A DNA stretch of 64,000 nt from Paragonimus skrjabini miyazakii (taxonomy: Eukaryota > Platyhelminthes > Trematoda > Plagiorchiida > Troglotrematidae): NCBI GenBank assembly GCA_014338405.1, contig JTDE01000925.1, positions 52,501 to 116,500 on the forward strand, written 5' to 3'. Shown here piece after piece: positions 13,501-28,500 of this stretch. The notes below the pieces were generated by a model. That model was not told where the DNA came from and made no database searches. It saw only the letters and a list, made by a program, of their open reading frames with translations. A program made the position numbers and the translations under genes. Every line of letters starts with the position of its first letter. Positions within the stretch are counted from its first letter, which is position 1.

Positions 13501-16500
13501 TGTTTGGACAAGGTATAATTTAATGATTCTGGGTCGCCTGATTCTTCTTTATGCGTGGTATTGTTAATTGCTACGGAATTGTCGGAAGACAAGTATTTAA
13601 GGTGTAGAAAATGAGAATATTGTGGAACTGGGTAGGCAAACCACCGATGTAACCACAAAACTCCCGTCATGTGTGCACTATAGGGATAAAATATTCATAT
13701 AAACGCTGTTCAGTTACACTTGCAAGTGTCACTCAGCGGTAAATGCTAGAACTGCCAACTGTCAAAACAAAGACTAGGTTAGTAAAATATATGCTCACCA
13801 AGTATACAGAAAACTAGTTACTGCCATTGTCATTGTTTTCATCGTTACTGGTCAGAATGTTGTCAGTATCTTCTTCACGGTGTTAATCTGGCACACAGTC
13901 TTCAGTAAGTAGTTCGGACTAATCCAGTTGACTGGGGAAAGATAACCCATTCGAGCCTACTATGTAGGTCGAAAATGAATAACGAATTGTGCAAACTATT
14001 GGAATATGAATTGTGAGTAATCTTATGGCTGGCACAATTACACCCATAAATGAGCTTGGACCAATTGTGCCAGAAGGGTTGAAGCGTTATGAAACAAAAG
14101 CGGATCACAAATATAGACAGCTGGTTGTAGTCGCCCGTTGTAAACCACATCGTGTTATCGTAGGGGCCCGGGCTACTCCCACAAGTTAACGTGATGGTAG
14201 GCCCGTCCAGGTAAGAATTGCTCTCTGGTTAACTGGCAGAAATGCATTAGTGTTTCTTGATTGCGCCGTTTAATGCTTGGGCTAAAGATATATTGCAAGA
14301 AAAATCATCTCAATTTTGTTCAGCGGGAAAGAACAAAGATATTTCCAGCTGATAATACTGTGGTCCATCAAAACAACCCTGTACTCGATCGTTCCGAATA
14401 ACTGCATAGTGTCGGGCGCTTTATTTGGCTTGTCCGGTCACCTGATCTCAATTTTGTAAGACACAACAGATTTTGTCTTAAATGAATAATTGGAAGAATT
14501 TTCAAAATGCGAATGATTTCGATAATGAGATCGAGGCTTTTAACAGTATAGATGAAACAAGAACAAATCGTAGACTTTATTGACAATACTCAAAAACAAT
14601 CGACGTTGATCTTCTCTTGTTCATTTCTATCCAGCCGTGTGCATACCCTGAGATGGAGTGCTTATATGAGTGACGCCCTAAAGGAAGTGCAAACTTATGT
14701 GGACATCCGTAAGCAGATGAATAGTATATAAACATAAAAGTCACTTGAGGCGATCTGAACGAAAGGTAGGTGCCCTGCCTATAGTTTTGAAGGGTCGAAA
14801 TCGAAAACTGGACATTTTATGTCAGGTCCCAGCTAACTAGGGGATGTTGATTGTCCCTATTCATAGTTCTGTCGGCCAAATCAGTTGAGTGAAAGACATA
14901 CCTAGCTTGAATAAGCGTAGCAGTTTTCCCCAGCAAAGTTTATGTTTTTATTGTCCAAGCAGGAAATGCTGATTTTATTGTGTGTTGATTGGGATTGTAC
15001 ACAATGTTTTGAAATCAAATACCAAGTATCTTAAGGGTTTATCAACTGCTGACATATATGTTCCAAATTGCCAAAATGTGTTTCAATGTAAATGCAGGAA
15101 ACAATTTTTCTGAATAGTTTTCTTATACCATCTTTTTGTGAACTCGATTTGTTGACATTTTTATGGAGGATCACCGTTGTCACTGAATGAAAGCAAAAAT
15201 CCTGAACGTACGGACATTTTGTGAACAGCTGTTTTCAAAAGGGGGGGAAAGAAGTGTAGAATAACAGAGATGGACAAGAAACACTGTAGGCGCATAACCA
15301 TTTGGAACGTGACTAGCTGTCATGTGAATACTTAGCAGAATCCTGAGTATGCCAGGCTAACTGTGATAAACAGTATTTAAATTTTATTATGTTGAATAAC
15401 CTATTGCCTAGCCTGGTGACTTCTAGGTCTTTGATTCAAACACCGATTTTCCATTCTTGTTTGACGGACTTCTGAACTTTACTTGGTCAAACTAAGTACG
15501 TAGTACACCATAATGAGTGTCAACAACAGATCGGAGACACTGTATGATATTACTCGATAATCTACACATTGTTTTTTCCTCACCGATTTAGTCTCGTAGT
15601 AGAGACAACCCAATTGTCATCAAGTATCCGCCTCGTATGTCAGACGAAGAATCAAACGACGAAGGATTGAGCGCTCAGTCGTCTTTGGATTTACCGTACT
15701 GGCCCAAACAGTCTATTGAAACGGACAAAGCGCCAACAGAAAAGGACATGCAAGGAAAGAATTTAAACCTAACCGAAGGAAAACAGCTGACTCAGTCACA
15801 ACGACTGCGCAAGCGACATTTTCGACTGAATCAAAATCATCAGTTTTTGCTACTAGTTGATCAATTGGCTAAAAGCAGCTTGGAAGAGAAAAGAAATCGA
15901 TGTTTAGAAATGCGTATTCTATTCGAACGCACTATCGTAACATGGGCAAAGGTGAGTGTAGCGAGAGCCATTTTTTCAGTTGTGGTAAATTATTACATTT
16001 CAGTTAATGGTTGGTAACTGAAAATGTTTCAAGTTTGAGTTGTACTGGTAGGTCATATTTTTGCAGGTCATCAGTTAGATTTTTAACGTTAACATAGCTT
16101 TGTTTGATGCATTGAAGACCAGTCAGCCTTAACAAGATTCGTCAAACCAATTTCCAATGTGTATACTGGAAGGTTCACTACTTGAAAAAGTTCTTTCTTG
16201 TGTAACTACTGTGAAAAAGATTTTTGCAGTTGACTCATTATCAACATGATGCGAAATTTACAGAGTAGTGGTCAGCTCAAACTAAGTTTCAAAATCACAT
16301 ACGTGGGTCCATCACATACTACTAACCGGCCTTGATAGAAATCAGACTTCAATGTTTGTTGCTCAGAAATCTTGACAGAAGGAATTTCCTTAGTACACAA
16401 GTTGTGATATCACTTTTAAAGATATTCACTTTAAGAAGAAATATGTTCGCTCTACGAGTACCGTGGACCAACTACAACGACCAGTAATATATGGTCTTAT

Positions 16501-19500
16501 TCATAGCTGGTAGAAATTGACTCAGCCAATACTAGTAATAAAAAATATTAATTTGCAAGATAATTAAAGACTGTGTTCACAAACTGAATAGGCATGTCCC
16601 ATAGTAGAAAGGTGACTGTGTCTCTACAAGAGAGATCGGGTACCCTGAGCACTACTCACAGACGATTGTGACTGGACGTTGATTTGCGTTGTTTGGGTCG
16701 TGATAAGGTGAAGATAACGATCATTTGTTGACGTCCTTACTTCATCAGCATAAAAATAGGAGTGAAACTTTCGGCTGCAGGAACAACACACATCACCATG
16801 TAGCACCAATCAGCAAGCTAAACACGACTTGTGCGAAAATAGCCGTTTGAAACATCGTTTCAAATGAGAACTTTGTTGTACTATATGGTGTGTTTAACTT
16901 ATACCGTTAAACATCCTTCAACCATACATCGACCATTTGTCTCACAACTACGTATTTTAGCCACCAACTAGTTCTACGACAACCAGCCACAGTTCGAAAC
17001 GTACAGAATTTTCCGGAGGTTTACAACATGGGACAGACTCTCAACAAAAACAAAACAAAGGTATCAAGGTAATTTGTATTTTTTGGCGGTTTATTAATCG
17101 TACTTCTTAGTCCCCAGCACAACCATTGCGTGAAAATTTGGCTCGAAAATCTCGAACTTCGATTGCTTTGCCTACTCTGGGCGACGGGATGTTTGACACA
17201 ATTACACCCAGAGGTTCGCGCGTTTACTCAAATCAGTTGCAGCCACAATTTTTTGATAAAGGTGTGCTGGGAGTTCCAAGTTCGGATCGTTCGTCAACCC
17301 CTATCAGTAATGTAACCAATGGCCACAATATTCAGCCAGGTAACGTGAATGATGGGAATTCAAAAGAAAGTGCCGACAATGCGTCCACAACCAGTGATGT
17401 GATTGCTCGTGTCCCGATTTGTGGTATCGTGGCTGGTGGTGGATCATCCACTATCGAACATATTTATATGTCTGTGACTCTTAATCGCTGTCCCATGGTT
17501 ATTGTGCGGGTAAGTACTGCCAGAACTAAACGCATATATAAATATTTTAACGGAGTACACAACCATCCAAGTCGGGATGAACATTTGATTGTCATCCGTT
17601 TCACATAGGCTAATCGTGTGATCTAGGTAACTACTAAACCGTATAGCAGACAACCTGTTATCATTACCAAATATGTTTGTAATCGAGTAGTATTTAAGAG
17701 TAAAGTTGAGTTGTGCGAGGAGTAACTTTCCGTTGTGAAATCTCGTCAGACTCATAATAAATTCTGTTGCTCCGAGGTACACGTAAGCGCCTTTGTTTTG
17801 CCGGAGTTTTATCATGAATCGTTTTGGTTTATCGAAATACCCTCAGTCAGCGTGCATGTCGTGCAGCCGTTATGAAGAATTTGACTTTCACGACATTACT
17901 GATGAGTAGTCGGGGATTTGATTTGTGTAAGATTGTTCCTCATTAAAGTGTCAGAACAAAACTTGATGTTTGGAGTCACAACTAAGGCGACCATAACCAT
18001 TCGTGTGTGTACGTGAAATTCTGATTTCATACCAGCTGAAAAATTGTAAACAGATCATTGACAGAAGTAATCACTAGGGGTGAGTCGGACGGCTTGGACG
18101 GTTGACAACTACCTGGAGATCAGAATAATAACACGTTTTTCGGTGGTCACTAATCAGTGCGTGGGATGGCTTAAACGCGGACTAGTGGAACGCAACTCAT
18201 TATAAGAAGTACTGTGTTTGAACAATCTCATCGGCTAACATCTTAGAGATTAATTCAGATGTTCGACTGCCACCGTACATAACTCAAACTAGAACAAATG
18301 GCTTATCCAAACGACTGGAATCGCCTACAAACCGACATACTAGTACAGTGAAGATGAGCGATCTTAACGTACTACTCATACCACTTCTATTCAGCAGTAA
18401 GACCAGAGCATATATTTTGACATCGTACAAGCCGCAGGAAAATGCAGGAAGGAAGATCAGAGTGCAGCATCGCCCATAATGGTCCCTGCTACTTAAAGGA
18501 ACTGAGCATTGACGTCTGCGGCAACCCAGACGGTCTGAGCCGAATACCGCGTGCAAATGAGTGGTTTTGTTTCAGGTCTTGTTTAAATGCTTAATTCATG
18601 TGTTGCTTTGTCGAATAAACAACCCGTGCGCCATCCGCGTTTTTGGATCACAACACTAGTGACGGTCTCCAGGTGAATTTTGAATACTATGCTTTGGTTC
18701 GTGGTTCTGTCGATCCGATTCCTAATTCAACGGATCGGTGTCAGACTTCCAAATTCAGTTCGATTATTTTGCACTATGCAAGCAGTTCAGGGGAGTCTTT
18801 CATTCATTGCAATGATAAAGACAGAGTAGTTAACAGAAAGTCTGTTGAGACACTAAATATATGTCTACATGAAACAACATACGGTATGAAATACGCATGT
18901 CCGGCCGCAGCTGTTATGTTCAAACAGACCATCATAGACACCTTTAAAATATCATCACTAAGCTGGAATTTGTTTCCGTTTAGAGCTCATTGACAGTACG
19001 TATCCATGTACTGTGAAAGATTCAAGTTCTCCCACATTTCTTTATGAGATAGAAGAGTCGGCCACTATTCCAATGATCACGAATCACAAGGACTAAATGG
19101 TCACATCAAATCAGTTACTCAAAATAGTTTTGAACAATGTCTAGGCTTTATGATAGCCCTTAGAAGAACCACTGTGACCGTCATCATAATTTCATTCAAT
19201 AATTTGGAGGTGATTAATTTTCTATCAGGTTTAAATCTGGAATTTAATTTAACATATCTAACAGCTTTTCGATAACTGTGGAACTCTCATTTATTTTGGT
19301 TAAAATCATACCAGTACAGCTGTCGCACCATCAGAAGAACATTGGACTAATACGACTTGCCTGGTTGTTTTCTTCCCCAAAATAACACCAATTCGTGAAA
19401 AGTAGTTCAACCATTCAGCCGCTTCTTCTAGACAGCTTTTTAACACATACACGTGATTGTCGGAATATGCTCACACAACTCATACATAAGCGATAACGGA

Positions 19501-22500
19501 TAACAGATCACCAGAAGTGTGAAATTTATTTATGTCACAAATAATTCAACTTCAGGTCAAGCGGAAGTTGCAGTACAGTCAGTAATGATATATTCAACAC
19601 TATTGTTGTTTCACTTAGTTTCATGATGAGCTCTTTTGCGCGTATTGTGGAAACAAAATGTCATGACTAATTGATACGATTTCTTCGAAGAGTTTGATGT
19701 ACAAGCAAAAAAGTATCACTAAGTCACCCTCCTACTAGACTAATGACGCCAGTTACAAGTGACATTAAACAATGCTTCCAGCTAATTCATGTACTAAACT
19801 GCAGGGCTGCCTTGGCCAACCAGTGCTATCAAATCTCATCCATTCCGTGGAATTCGCATTGCTTTCTACTAAAGTTATCGCTATAAAGTATAAGTTCTTA
19901 CGATCTATATGAAACGCCTCCGTATGTTGACCATCCCCACATGGACCCATCACCAACAGCGCCCATCTTGGTGCCGGCGATGAAAAATCTATGAAAGACC
20001 TGCGGTATCGGAAAATCTCATGCCAGCCCCCTGGGGCAACCATCTTTTAAAGGTACAACTCATAATGAGCACTATGATAAGTCCCTCCCAAAATTAGCTA
20101 CTGTTTGCGCTGTTGTTGGTTCCAAAACATATGATTCCTGCTGATCTAAAATGATTCATTGAAGCTGTTCGAGAGAAAAATATTGGTAGTTATCTCACGT
20201 TGGAACCACAGCCAAATGTACACGACGCAGTTCAGCGAGCCTACTCCCAAGCTTAGATTAGTCCACCTGGTTCTTCATCACGCTCCGATGTATCGGGCCT
20301 TGGGTGAACGCAAAATTATTGCTTTGTACTGACAAACAGTTACCAGAACCCCGCTCCACTTATGTTGGATGATCGGAGGACTGAAAACGACTTGGAACCC
20401 ATAGTTTGGTTATATACAGCTCAACTGGGTTGTAGTTGCGCCGATGCCATATAACCCACAAGTTCCACAACTGTTAAGGGGCTGAGTTTTAGTTGGATCA
20501 CGGTCGGGTCAGACGAAAGAAAAATATAGGTTACTGGTAAGAATACAAGGGGACGGTCAAATAGTCGAGTGTGCGAGCTACATAGTTCCTGGCCTTGGTA
20601 AGTGCCGACAGACGGGACCAACTTCCTGTCCAATAGTAAATGGTTAATTGCCTCAAAACTAGTGGCACCACTTCTCAAAGTGCAGAAAGGAAACAGAACG
20701 CTTACAGAATACAAATGTTTGATGCCGATGGGAATTTTTGTAGTCGCATCAATGCATTCATTATGTATGGAATTAACTAAAGGATGAAAAGGTTTATCAA
20801 AGTCATTCAACAAAAGAGTACACATATTTTACCTCTTAGTCCAATAGGACTTTCAACAGGTACCTCAGCAACATAATCATTACAATTTCTTGGACAGTAG
20901 CATATTGCTTTGGAAGTATTTTTAGGAAAACGATATCTGGACGGGTTACCCTGTACTGTATAGAAATGTGGGGAGCATCCACAGCATCAGCCACCCCAAA
21001 AAAACCCACTAAATTACTAGCGATATAAAGGATTTCGTACGCAGGAACACTTCAGCATTGGGAGCATTTCAAATGACGAACAAGACGGCATTGTTGGCAC
21101 TGGAACAAGAAAAAGGTCTGCTGCCAGATATCCTTGGCATGCAGTATAGTTTAACCGTTTACTGTTAAGACGTGAACGCTTGATATCTAGGATAACCTTG
21201 TAAGCTATTAGAACAATACCGGTTAGCATAATAGTTAATCTTTTCTAGTATACCGCGTTAGAAATAATTGCATGCGGTTGTAATATAAGCCGGCTAGTGA
21301 TTAGTCGTATAGCGCAGACTAACCAGAAGTCAACGACCTTTATGTTCTATAGAGGTTGTCTTACTGAAAACGTTTCATATATGTACATATACTACTTATT
21401 TTCACTATTCTGGCGAGATATCTTCATACTTTTGCCCTCGAAACAAAGCCACATAACTTAGATACAACGACTTAGCAGAGGCCTTTAAAGCACGTTATCC
21501 TCACTCATGTGGTTTAGTGAACGTGAAACTTAAACAAAGCACAAACACATAGAAAATTTGGTTTTATAAACACAACAACTGTTTCAGGAGATCAGTTTGC
21601 TACTGCAATCCAAAAAGCTTCTAATATTCACGCTCTTCATTTGCCTTTGTAATTGCCTTGATGTATTCTGCTGAATTCAGCGATGCCAATCCATGCATTG
21701 AGTGTACTATTTTTTGCATAAACAAGCCAAATATGTGGTAATCAGATAATATAAGTTCTTTCTTGATTGAAACAAGATTATTCATGTGACATCCACAATA
21801 TTTTTTAAATGTGACCGAACTTTTCTTATCCCACCCCACTTTCTCACAAATGCGGATGGGTCTCTGCCCATTGCCATGTATATATATATATATATATATG
21901 TAAAATTGAGTTTATCTTCAATAGAACAAACTGAGCAATTTCAACATATTAGTGTAATTGGAAAGCTGTTTATCAGATGGGGGAAATGAATTGGACATTT
22001 TTCATATTCCTGTCTAACTTTCAGGGTTCTGGCGGTATGGCTGAAGTTATTGCAGAAGTAATTGATTTCATGAATTTCAAGAATTCGATCGAAGAGAACG
22101 TGATCAGTGATGAAGAAGTCAATCTGAAGTGAGTTAACTTGAGTTTAGAATGCGCACAAGTCTGGGAGTAATTCCAGTTTGTCTACTTTAGTTGTGTGAA
22201 CCAGAGTAGAGACATCCAAAACAGCTGGAGTTTCGAAGTGTCCGACTGTGTTGAGTAACGAGTATTCGAGTTTGATTATCATTAACAATTCCAGACTTGC
22301 AGCGGGACAGTGAACAAGAATACAGTTCACCTAAGGTTCTACAAGGTTTCGCTAAACGGATTGGTTAGGATGCCAAGCGAGAAAATAGTGTCGACGGAGC
22401 GCCGGATGAATACAGTAGGGCATTATAGGAATGGTCGGAATTTTTAATGGCTTAATAAAATTTTGAAGTGAATCTTCAAACGTTGATCAGAGTCCAAGAG

Positions 22501-25500
22501 TAGTATTTTCTTACATAGAAAGGGTAGAAGTAAGCAACCTACCTTTAGCCTGCCCTAAGTATCACCTTATTTTTAACCGGTTCAACTGGTCTGAAGAGGT
22601 TCGCGTCTCAGAAGTAAAACGTCACCAATAAATCAGATTGCTGACTGCTCACAATTTGTTCTGAACTTATAAATCCTCGACTGATCTCAAACATACTCGA
22701 ACAAACAGCGTCGAATCTGTTGTAAGGAGCATCTGAGTAAAAGTGATCGTTTGGGTAGACCTTATGATAAATCATACAAATGACAGGCAGGGTCGACCCA
22801 ATCAATAGAAAAGCAAGGGCTCCTGGACTAATCGGATTTCGGCATTTTCTGCAACGTTTTTCCTATAAAATAACTCATAGCAATCCAATAAGATTATTTC
22901 TTAGCGTCAAAAATAATCTTTTCTTTTCAATTTCGGGAACTAGCAAGTTTTCAACAGCGTACACCGGTCACTAAAAGAAATGCTGTAATTTTTGTTGATA
23001 TGTAACTGACAATCCCTTTTGTGGTTTGATCGAGGCCAACATCCTTGCACGTATCAATCTTGAGTTCCCACCGAGATTGTGGTACCTAAGAAAGTTTTAG
23101 GGACTCAAACTCGGATAGCTTCGTTGACCCAACTACGGAAGTGTCTCTTCGTTCTGTCGAAAATTATGGATGCCGTCAGATTTGTCGGAAAGTGATAGTA
23201 GGGCTGTCAAAAGTGTTCAGGTTCGAGTAGCAGTGAGCAGAACGACCATTCAGCCTGTTAGGAACTCGTACCTCATAGATGCTGCTAGAATGACTCTCAC
23301 GCGAGACAGGGAAGCGCACTCATTTTAGGGACACTTCAAGTCTTCAAGGTAACCGGTTTTTGCCAGACTTCTTAGTAAATATCAATGCATAGCTTTTTTC
23401 TTCGACCGTTGTTCACAACATTGACATGACTTTGGTCGAGGTGTCTCTTGAGTGGATTCGTCTAGTCCGGTAAAACAAAGTTTTTATCGAATGGGTACGA
23501 ACTACGGATGCTAGGCCATTGTCAGGCTTATGTGCGTTTCAGGCTGACGGACTGTTGCATAGAGTAGTTATTATGGCTCTAGACCTGAGTTTCACCCTCA
23601 CTAAGGCTCATCAATGGTGAACATCCTCGTCCGAATCGGAAGTTGCAATCCAGCTCTCTTGCTTGTGAGACCAGCGTGTTAGCCTCGAAGTCAATAAGTT
23701 CACAACGGGCGTGACCAACCAATCACATCCAAACGCTCAGCCGCAACATTGTGTGGATAGTGCTCAAACTGCCCGACGGTTTCGGAAAAAAGAGATGCTG
23801 ATTTCATTACAATCGATAACCCTGTAATCATGAACTCCTCAGTTAGGTTGAAGTCACAGAATTCATTAAATTACTGGTACTTCTGCTGAGTTTTCTGATT
23901 TTCCTCATGACCCATAAGTAATATACAGATTTATTAGCCGACTTGACTCACTCGCAAAAACATCGGCATTTGGCTGCGTCCGAAGGAGCCGCAGATATTG
24001 CATGCCCCCACATAATTCATGTTTCACCAGTTGATCTACGAATATTCGTTAAAAAATTGAAAGTTTTACATTTGAACCTCTTTACCTCAGCTTTTTTAAA
24101 TTTTCATTAGAATCGCGAGTATAATTCACGAAACCAGGAGTATTACACACTTGGAAAAAACTGGTCCAACTCGTGCCAAAAAGCAATATAAGAAACCAAC
24201 AAAAGGAGTGGTCGGCAATGAACTTAAAAGCAACAATGAGAAAGAGGAAGCAGACAGGCAAAAAGGTCCAGTGATTGATTACAAGGCTTATGCACATCAG
24301 GTGGCACTAATTCGTGAAATGGTAGAGGAACACTCACACCTATTGTCAGTATTTGATTCCGATGACACAGATTTGGACGGATACATGATATCTGCGCTGC
24401 TGAGCAGTGGTGAGTATGTTTAATGTACTACATGTTCATGACATTTTAATACATAATTCACGGTGAATGTTTATTACATAGTAATGCCTATACAATAAAA
24501 CTGGTTACTACAAGTAACAGGCATTAGTGTACTGCCGTGTTACAGTAGACATTTTCTCTCAGTCTGCTGTTTTATGGCTACTGGTTTCTGGCGGCATCCG
24601 TGTCCGAGTCATTTCGTTACAGTGGCAATAACCAAAAGACATTTGCACACCTTGTTGCAGGTTGTTTGTGATGCATCATTTGTGGTCTCAATTATGCACA
24701 TTGTATCTAAGCTAAATCCGAAGAAACAAGCGTCTTGTAGAGCTCTTGCAAAGCAGCTGATCGATGGTCGTTAGCTGGATGGCCGTCAATATCTTGTACA
24801 ACTTTCCTATCGTAAACAGGTTGGGATTTCCTTTGAAGATAAAACCTAAGCCAGAAAGAAAGGTGTGTAATAAGAATACATGACAGAAAGAGTTCACAAA
24901 AACAGGGCTTGAATACGGATACTGATGCAAAATGAACATAGATAACTTACACAAATTTTGAAAGTGAGACTAAACGAAATCTGAACTATTTATTGCATCC
25001 AGAAAGCAAAGAAAAACAAAAATAGCGAGCGTTTCTTAGGAGAAAAGAATGTGAATCGTCAGGTTGATAGAGATACTAGTTCATACGAGTAAGTTGACTT
25101 ACTTTTGGTCGGCCTACTTTCTGCCTTTTACTTGACGCTTTGCTATAAGTGTTACCTCTTCATCAAGTCTTCCGGTCACTTGCGGAAATCGCTAGAGATA
25201 CTGTTCGCCAAATTTTGTAGGCTAGATGAACGAATTGAAACTCACTTGAGCTGGAACAAAGAAATGCACCCATTATCAGCGATCAGCATAGTACTGGACC
25301 AACCCACTTTGTTTTTCAACAATTTTTCTTGATTCCACGAAACTGATCGATGAATTGATAATGTACAGTACGAAATGTGATTCTTTTGGATAGGTTATGT
25401 AGACAGCAAAAGTTTAATTATTGTCTGGCATCCTGTTTGGGATAACGACATCTCTATTGTCGAACCAGTCCGGCTAGTTCCGGTGCCAGAACCTGACCGT

Positions 25501-28500
25501 CTAAATGATTGCTTCCTTGAGCTGCATTTTGCGTTGCTGTTATATGTCATTAGGCGTAATAAAGGCCGGGGGAGGAATGATGACTACGTGATAAAACGCT
25601 GTCTTCTTCGTTCACCGGTCCAAACCCAAGTCCTCTCCGTCGACGGGCTAGTCGACAATAGACGATATGTTTTGACGGGAATAATTAACTTGGTCCTAAC
25701 GAACCTACAATCCTGGTTAAATTCCGGTTGTTCATTCACCCCGAAGCACTTCGGATGAGCTGTACAAGCGACATACTACTTCATCATCATCATCATAGAC
25801 AGCAATACATCAGTGGTTCACACTGATGCTTCACTGCCACACAACCACAACGAAAAAAAGCAAACCCTGTATAGGAACAGAGAAAAAGGAAAAAAGGAAG
25901 GGGAGGGGACCTAACTACTGAAAAAATAGCTATTTCCACATTCAAACATACAACATCAAGACGTCTACACCTTGCAAACAAACAACCGAGCTGTAAGTGA
26001 AAATAAGGTGTCATCAGCAAGACAGCTTCCTTGCGGCTTTCACTGCCCTGCGTCATTAAGTGCACTCACTTCACAGACAACTCGGCCAAACAACGACAAC
26101 ATTCACGCCACTGAGCTCGGTTAACCGCCATCTCACTTAACGTCTCAGGCCATCGATTCTGTGAGTCGCGAAGGCCCTAGCCCAGAAGACAAACCCCATC
26201 TACAGTAGCCAACCACTTCGTGACGATGTTGCGTTGAGGCAGTTTGTGTGCAACAAACTTTGCTGCGGAATTCCATACAGGCTGCCTGAAGGCAATATTA
26301 AGTGTTCCTAAGTAATCTTGCATTCGTACGTCAACCTACTCAATACTCAATTTCTCTGGTCCAGCGCAATCTGTCTTGTATTAAGATTTTTCCTGGCTAT
26401 CTGTGTTCTGTAAAAAGGGGTTGTATGAACTGCTAAGCTTTGTGAATCATTGTCTTCTTGTTGTCGAACACAAATTTACTGACGAATACAATGGAATGTG
26501 ACTTATGAGTTGGGAACTTCAACACATAAAATGACAGTGCATTATTAACCCATAGGAAAGAACACTGGTTTCTGATTCACCGCCTAACTCACGGATTTAA
26601 TTTAAAAAGTTATACGCAAATGTTTAACAAAATCGCATCTAAAACACTCGTGACCGAGACTTGTCAGTTGCATAAAGTTCGCTTACTTCACGTGCTCCTG
26701 ACTGACACGCTTCTGTTTGCCTACTGTTAGTAGTATAGAACCAAATCAAAATAAGTTAAACATGACTGTAATTCTTCTTCATTCCGACGGTAACCGAGAG
26801 GATGGAAAACTAAAACAAAGCTAGGTTATGGATGGACTGTCTTATAAAGGCCTTTATTATCCTTAAGTGCGGTACATTATTTTGTCTGAAACTATTTTGT
26901 TACCGGTATGTATGTGCGCGTTTTGAATGGATTAAAACAAGGAAGACCTAGACGTTTTTAAACGGTCTGTCTGCCGTCTACCAAATAATTCAGACGCCTT
27001 TTTACCATCCTCATTTACCAACTGCTAAATGCACAACTCTGACACAGGTCGTAATCTTATTAATCCGCGGTGCTTGGAGTTACAAGTGGACTACCCCTAT
27101 AGTAAGATGTCGCTTTCTAGCCGACTTTCGATGCCCTTCAATCCTTTATTGTTTAGCAATATTCTGGTTTATTCAAAGCACATTGTATTTTTGGCATGCT
27201 CTTACATTCGCTCTCATCCTTGCTTTCAGCCGGAATGGATACGCCAAAAAACGAGCTGAACTTGGACCAATTGGAAATTGCCATACGCCTAAATAGGGCA
27301 GATATCGCGAGGACCAAAATCTTTCTGGAAGGCAAACGTTGGAAAGTAAGGAGATAATTGATGAATGTTGATTATTTTCTAGGTCAGTTAACCCGTCCCA
27401 TTGATGAAAGTGCTTACGACACATTTCAGTTTGCTATTTCATATCTGTTACTCTCAGAGCTTTGACACTGATGCAACATTATGCCAGTTACACTGAAACG
27501 AATATGCAATTTCCCTAACATAATAGATCCGTCAGACATATATTAGGAACGTGATATATAAACAGGAGGTACAAACGATTACAACTCAGCCAGTAGCATA
27601 TGTATACTGTCAGGCGCGATCAATGAGTCAGCAAGCGAAGTGAACAGTAACCTAAACCAACGAACTTATGAGCATGAATGCATTAGTGTGTATTTTTTCA
27701 CTACACAAGTGATAACATACACGGACGCTTCACAACTGCTGATTATGGCTGTCCATATAAAACTGTAGGTGCTAATTTACAAACTGAGTGCTTGCACTTC
27801 ACACGATGTTCATGTAACCTGTGAAAAGGTCGAGTTGAAAATGATATCGGATCATGGCACGAAAATGTCCGGCTAAAACTTCGGAAATGCATAGTAGCTT
27901 GATTCTGATACATAATGCATCTGCAATCGAGCTTACTTAGATACAGTCAGCTGCGGCTCGGTTGAGACCACGAAAAATAGGGTGTGGCCATGGCTAGGTC
28001 AAATCCGTGTGTTCCGCCATCCAGGTGAATATAAACTTACTGAGCCGTACACACGGTGGGTTTTGCTTTAAATATGAGTATGCCTAATTAAACTAAGTTA
28101 TACGGCTTGGACCAGCAGTTCTAGTGTGGGCGCGTTAATCCTAACAACGCGATGGTTGTCTCTACATTTCAAGGAAGTCGCGTATCTACCAGCTAAATAT
28201 TGGATGTTACTTGATTCAAGTAAGCCTTGTGACTGACGTTGGGTTAGTCGTTATGTGTCTGCACGTTCTTACCTCACGCACCTTTATCTCGCTAGGTGAT
28301 GGCATATGCACCAACGAACCACGGACTCGAAATTTCCATGCACTGGTGGTCATCTCATTGACGTAGCCCACAATGTTGTTAGACTGGCTGATTGCTCAAA
28401 CTGTGTGTGAATTTGAGCTACAGTAGAACAGAGCTTAAGTTGTTTACTCGAAAGCGACAATGACTTCTATGAGTAGCCTTTGCGAATACCAACCCCACTC

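Larger units (their letters stand above)
17510..22024 (+). other. TRPM intron 5
   Basis: Phase-0 intron. Contains the MRH-like frame (18622-18993) and a (TA)n run (21879-21899). 20200-20600 has a higher-complexity, TE-like look but no identifiable domain. Confidence 0.8.

Noticed and set aside
17444..17815. 123-codon minus-strand frame over exon 5
   Set aside because: Antisense shadow of the TRPM exon and intron.
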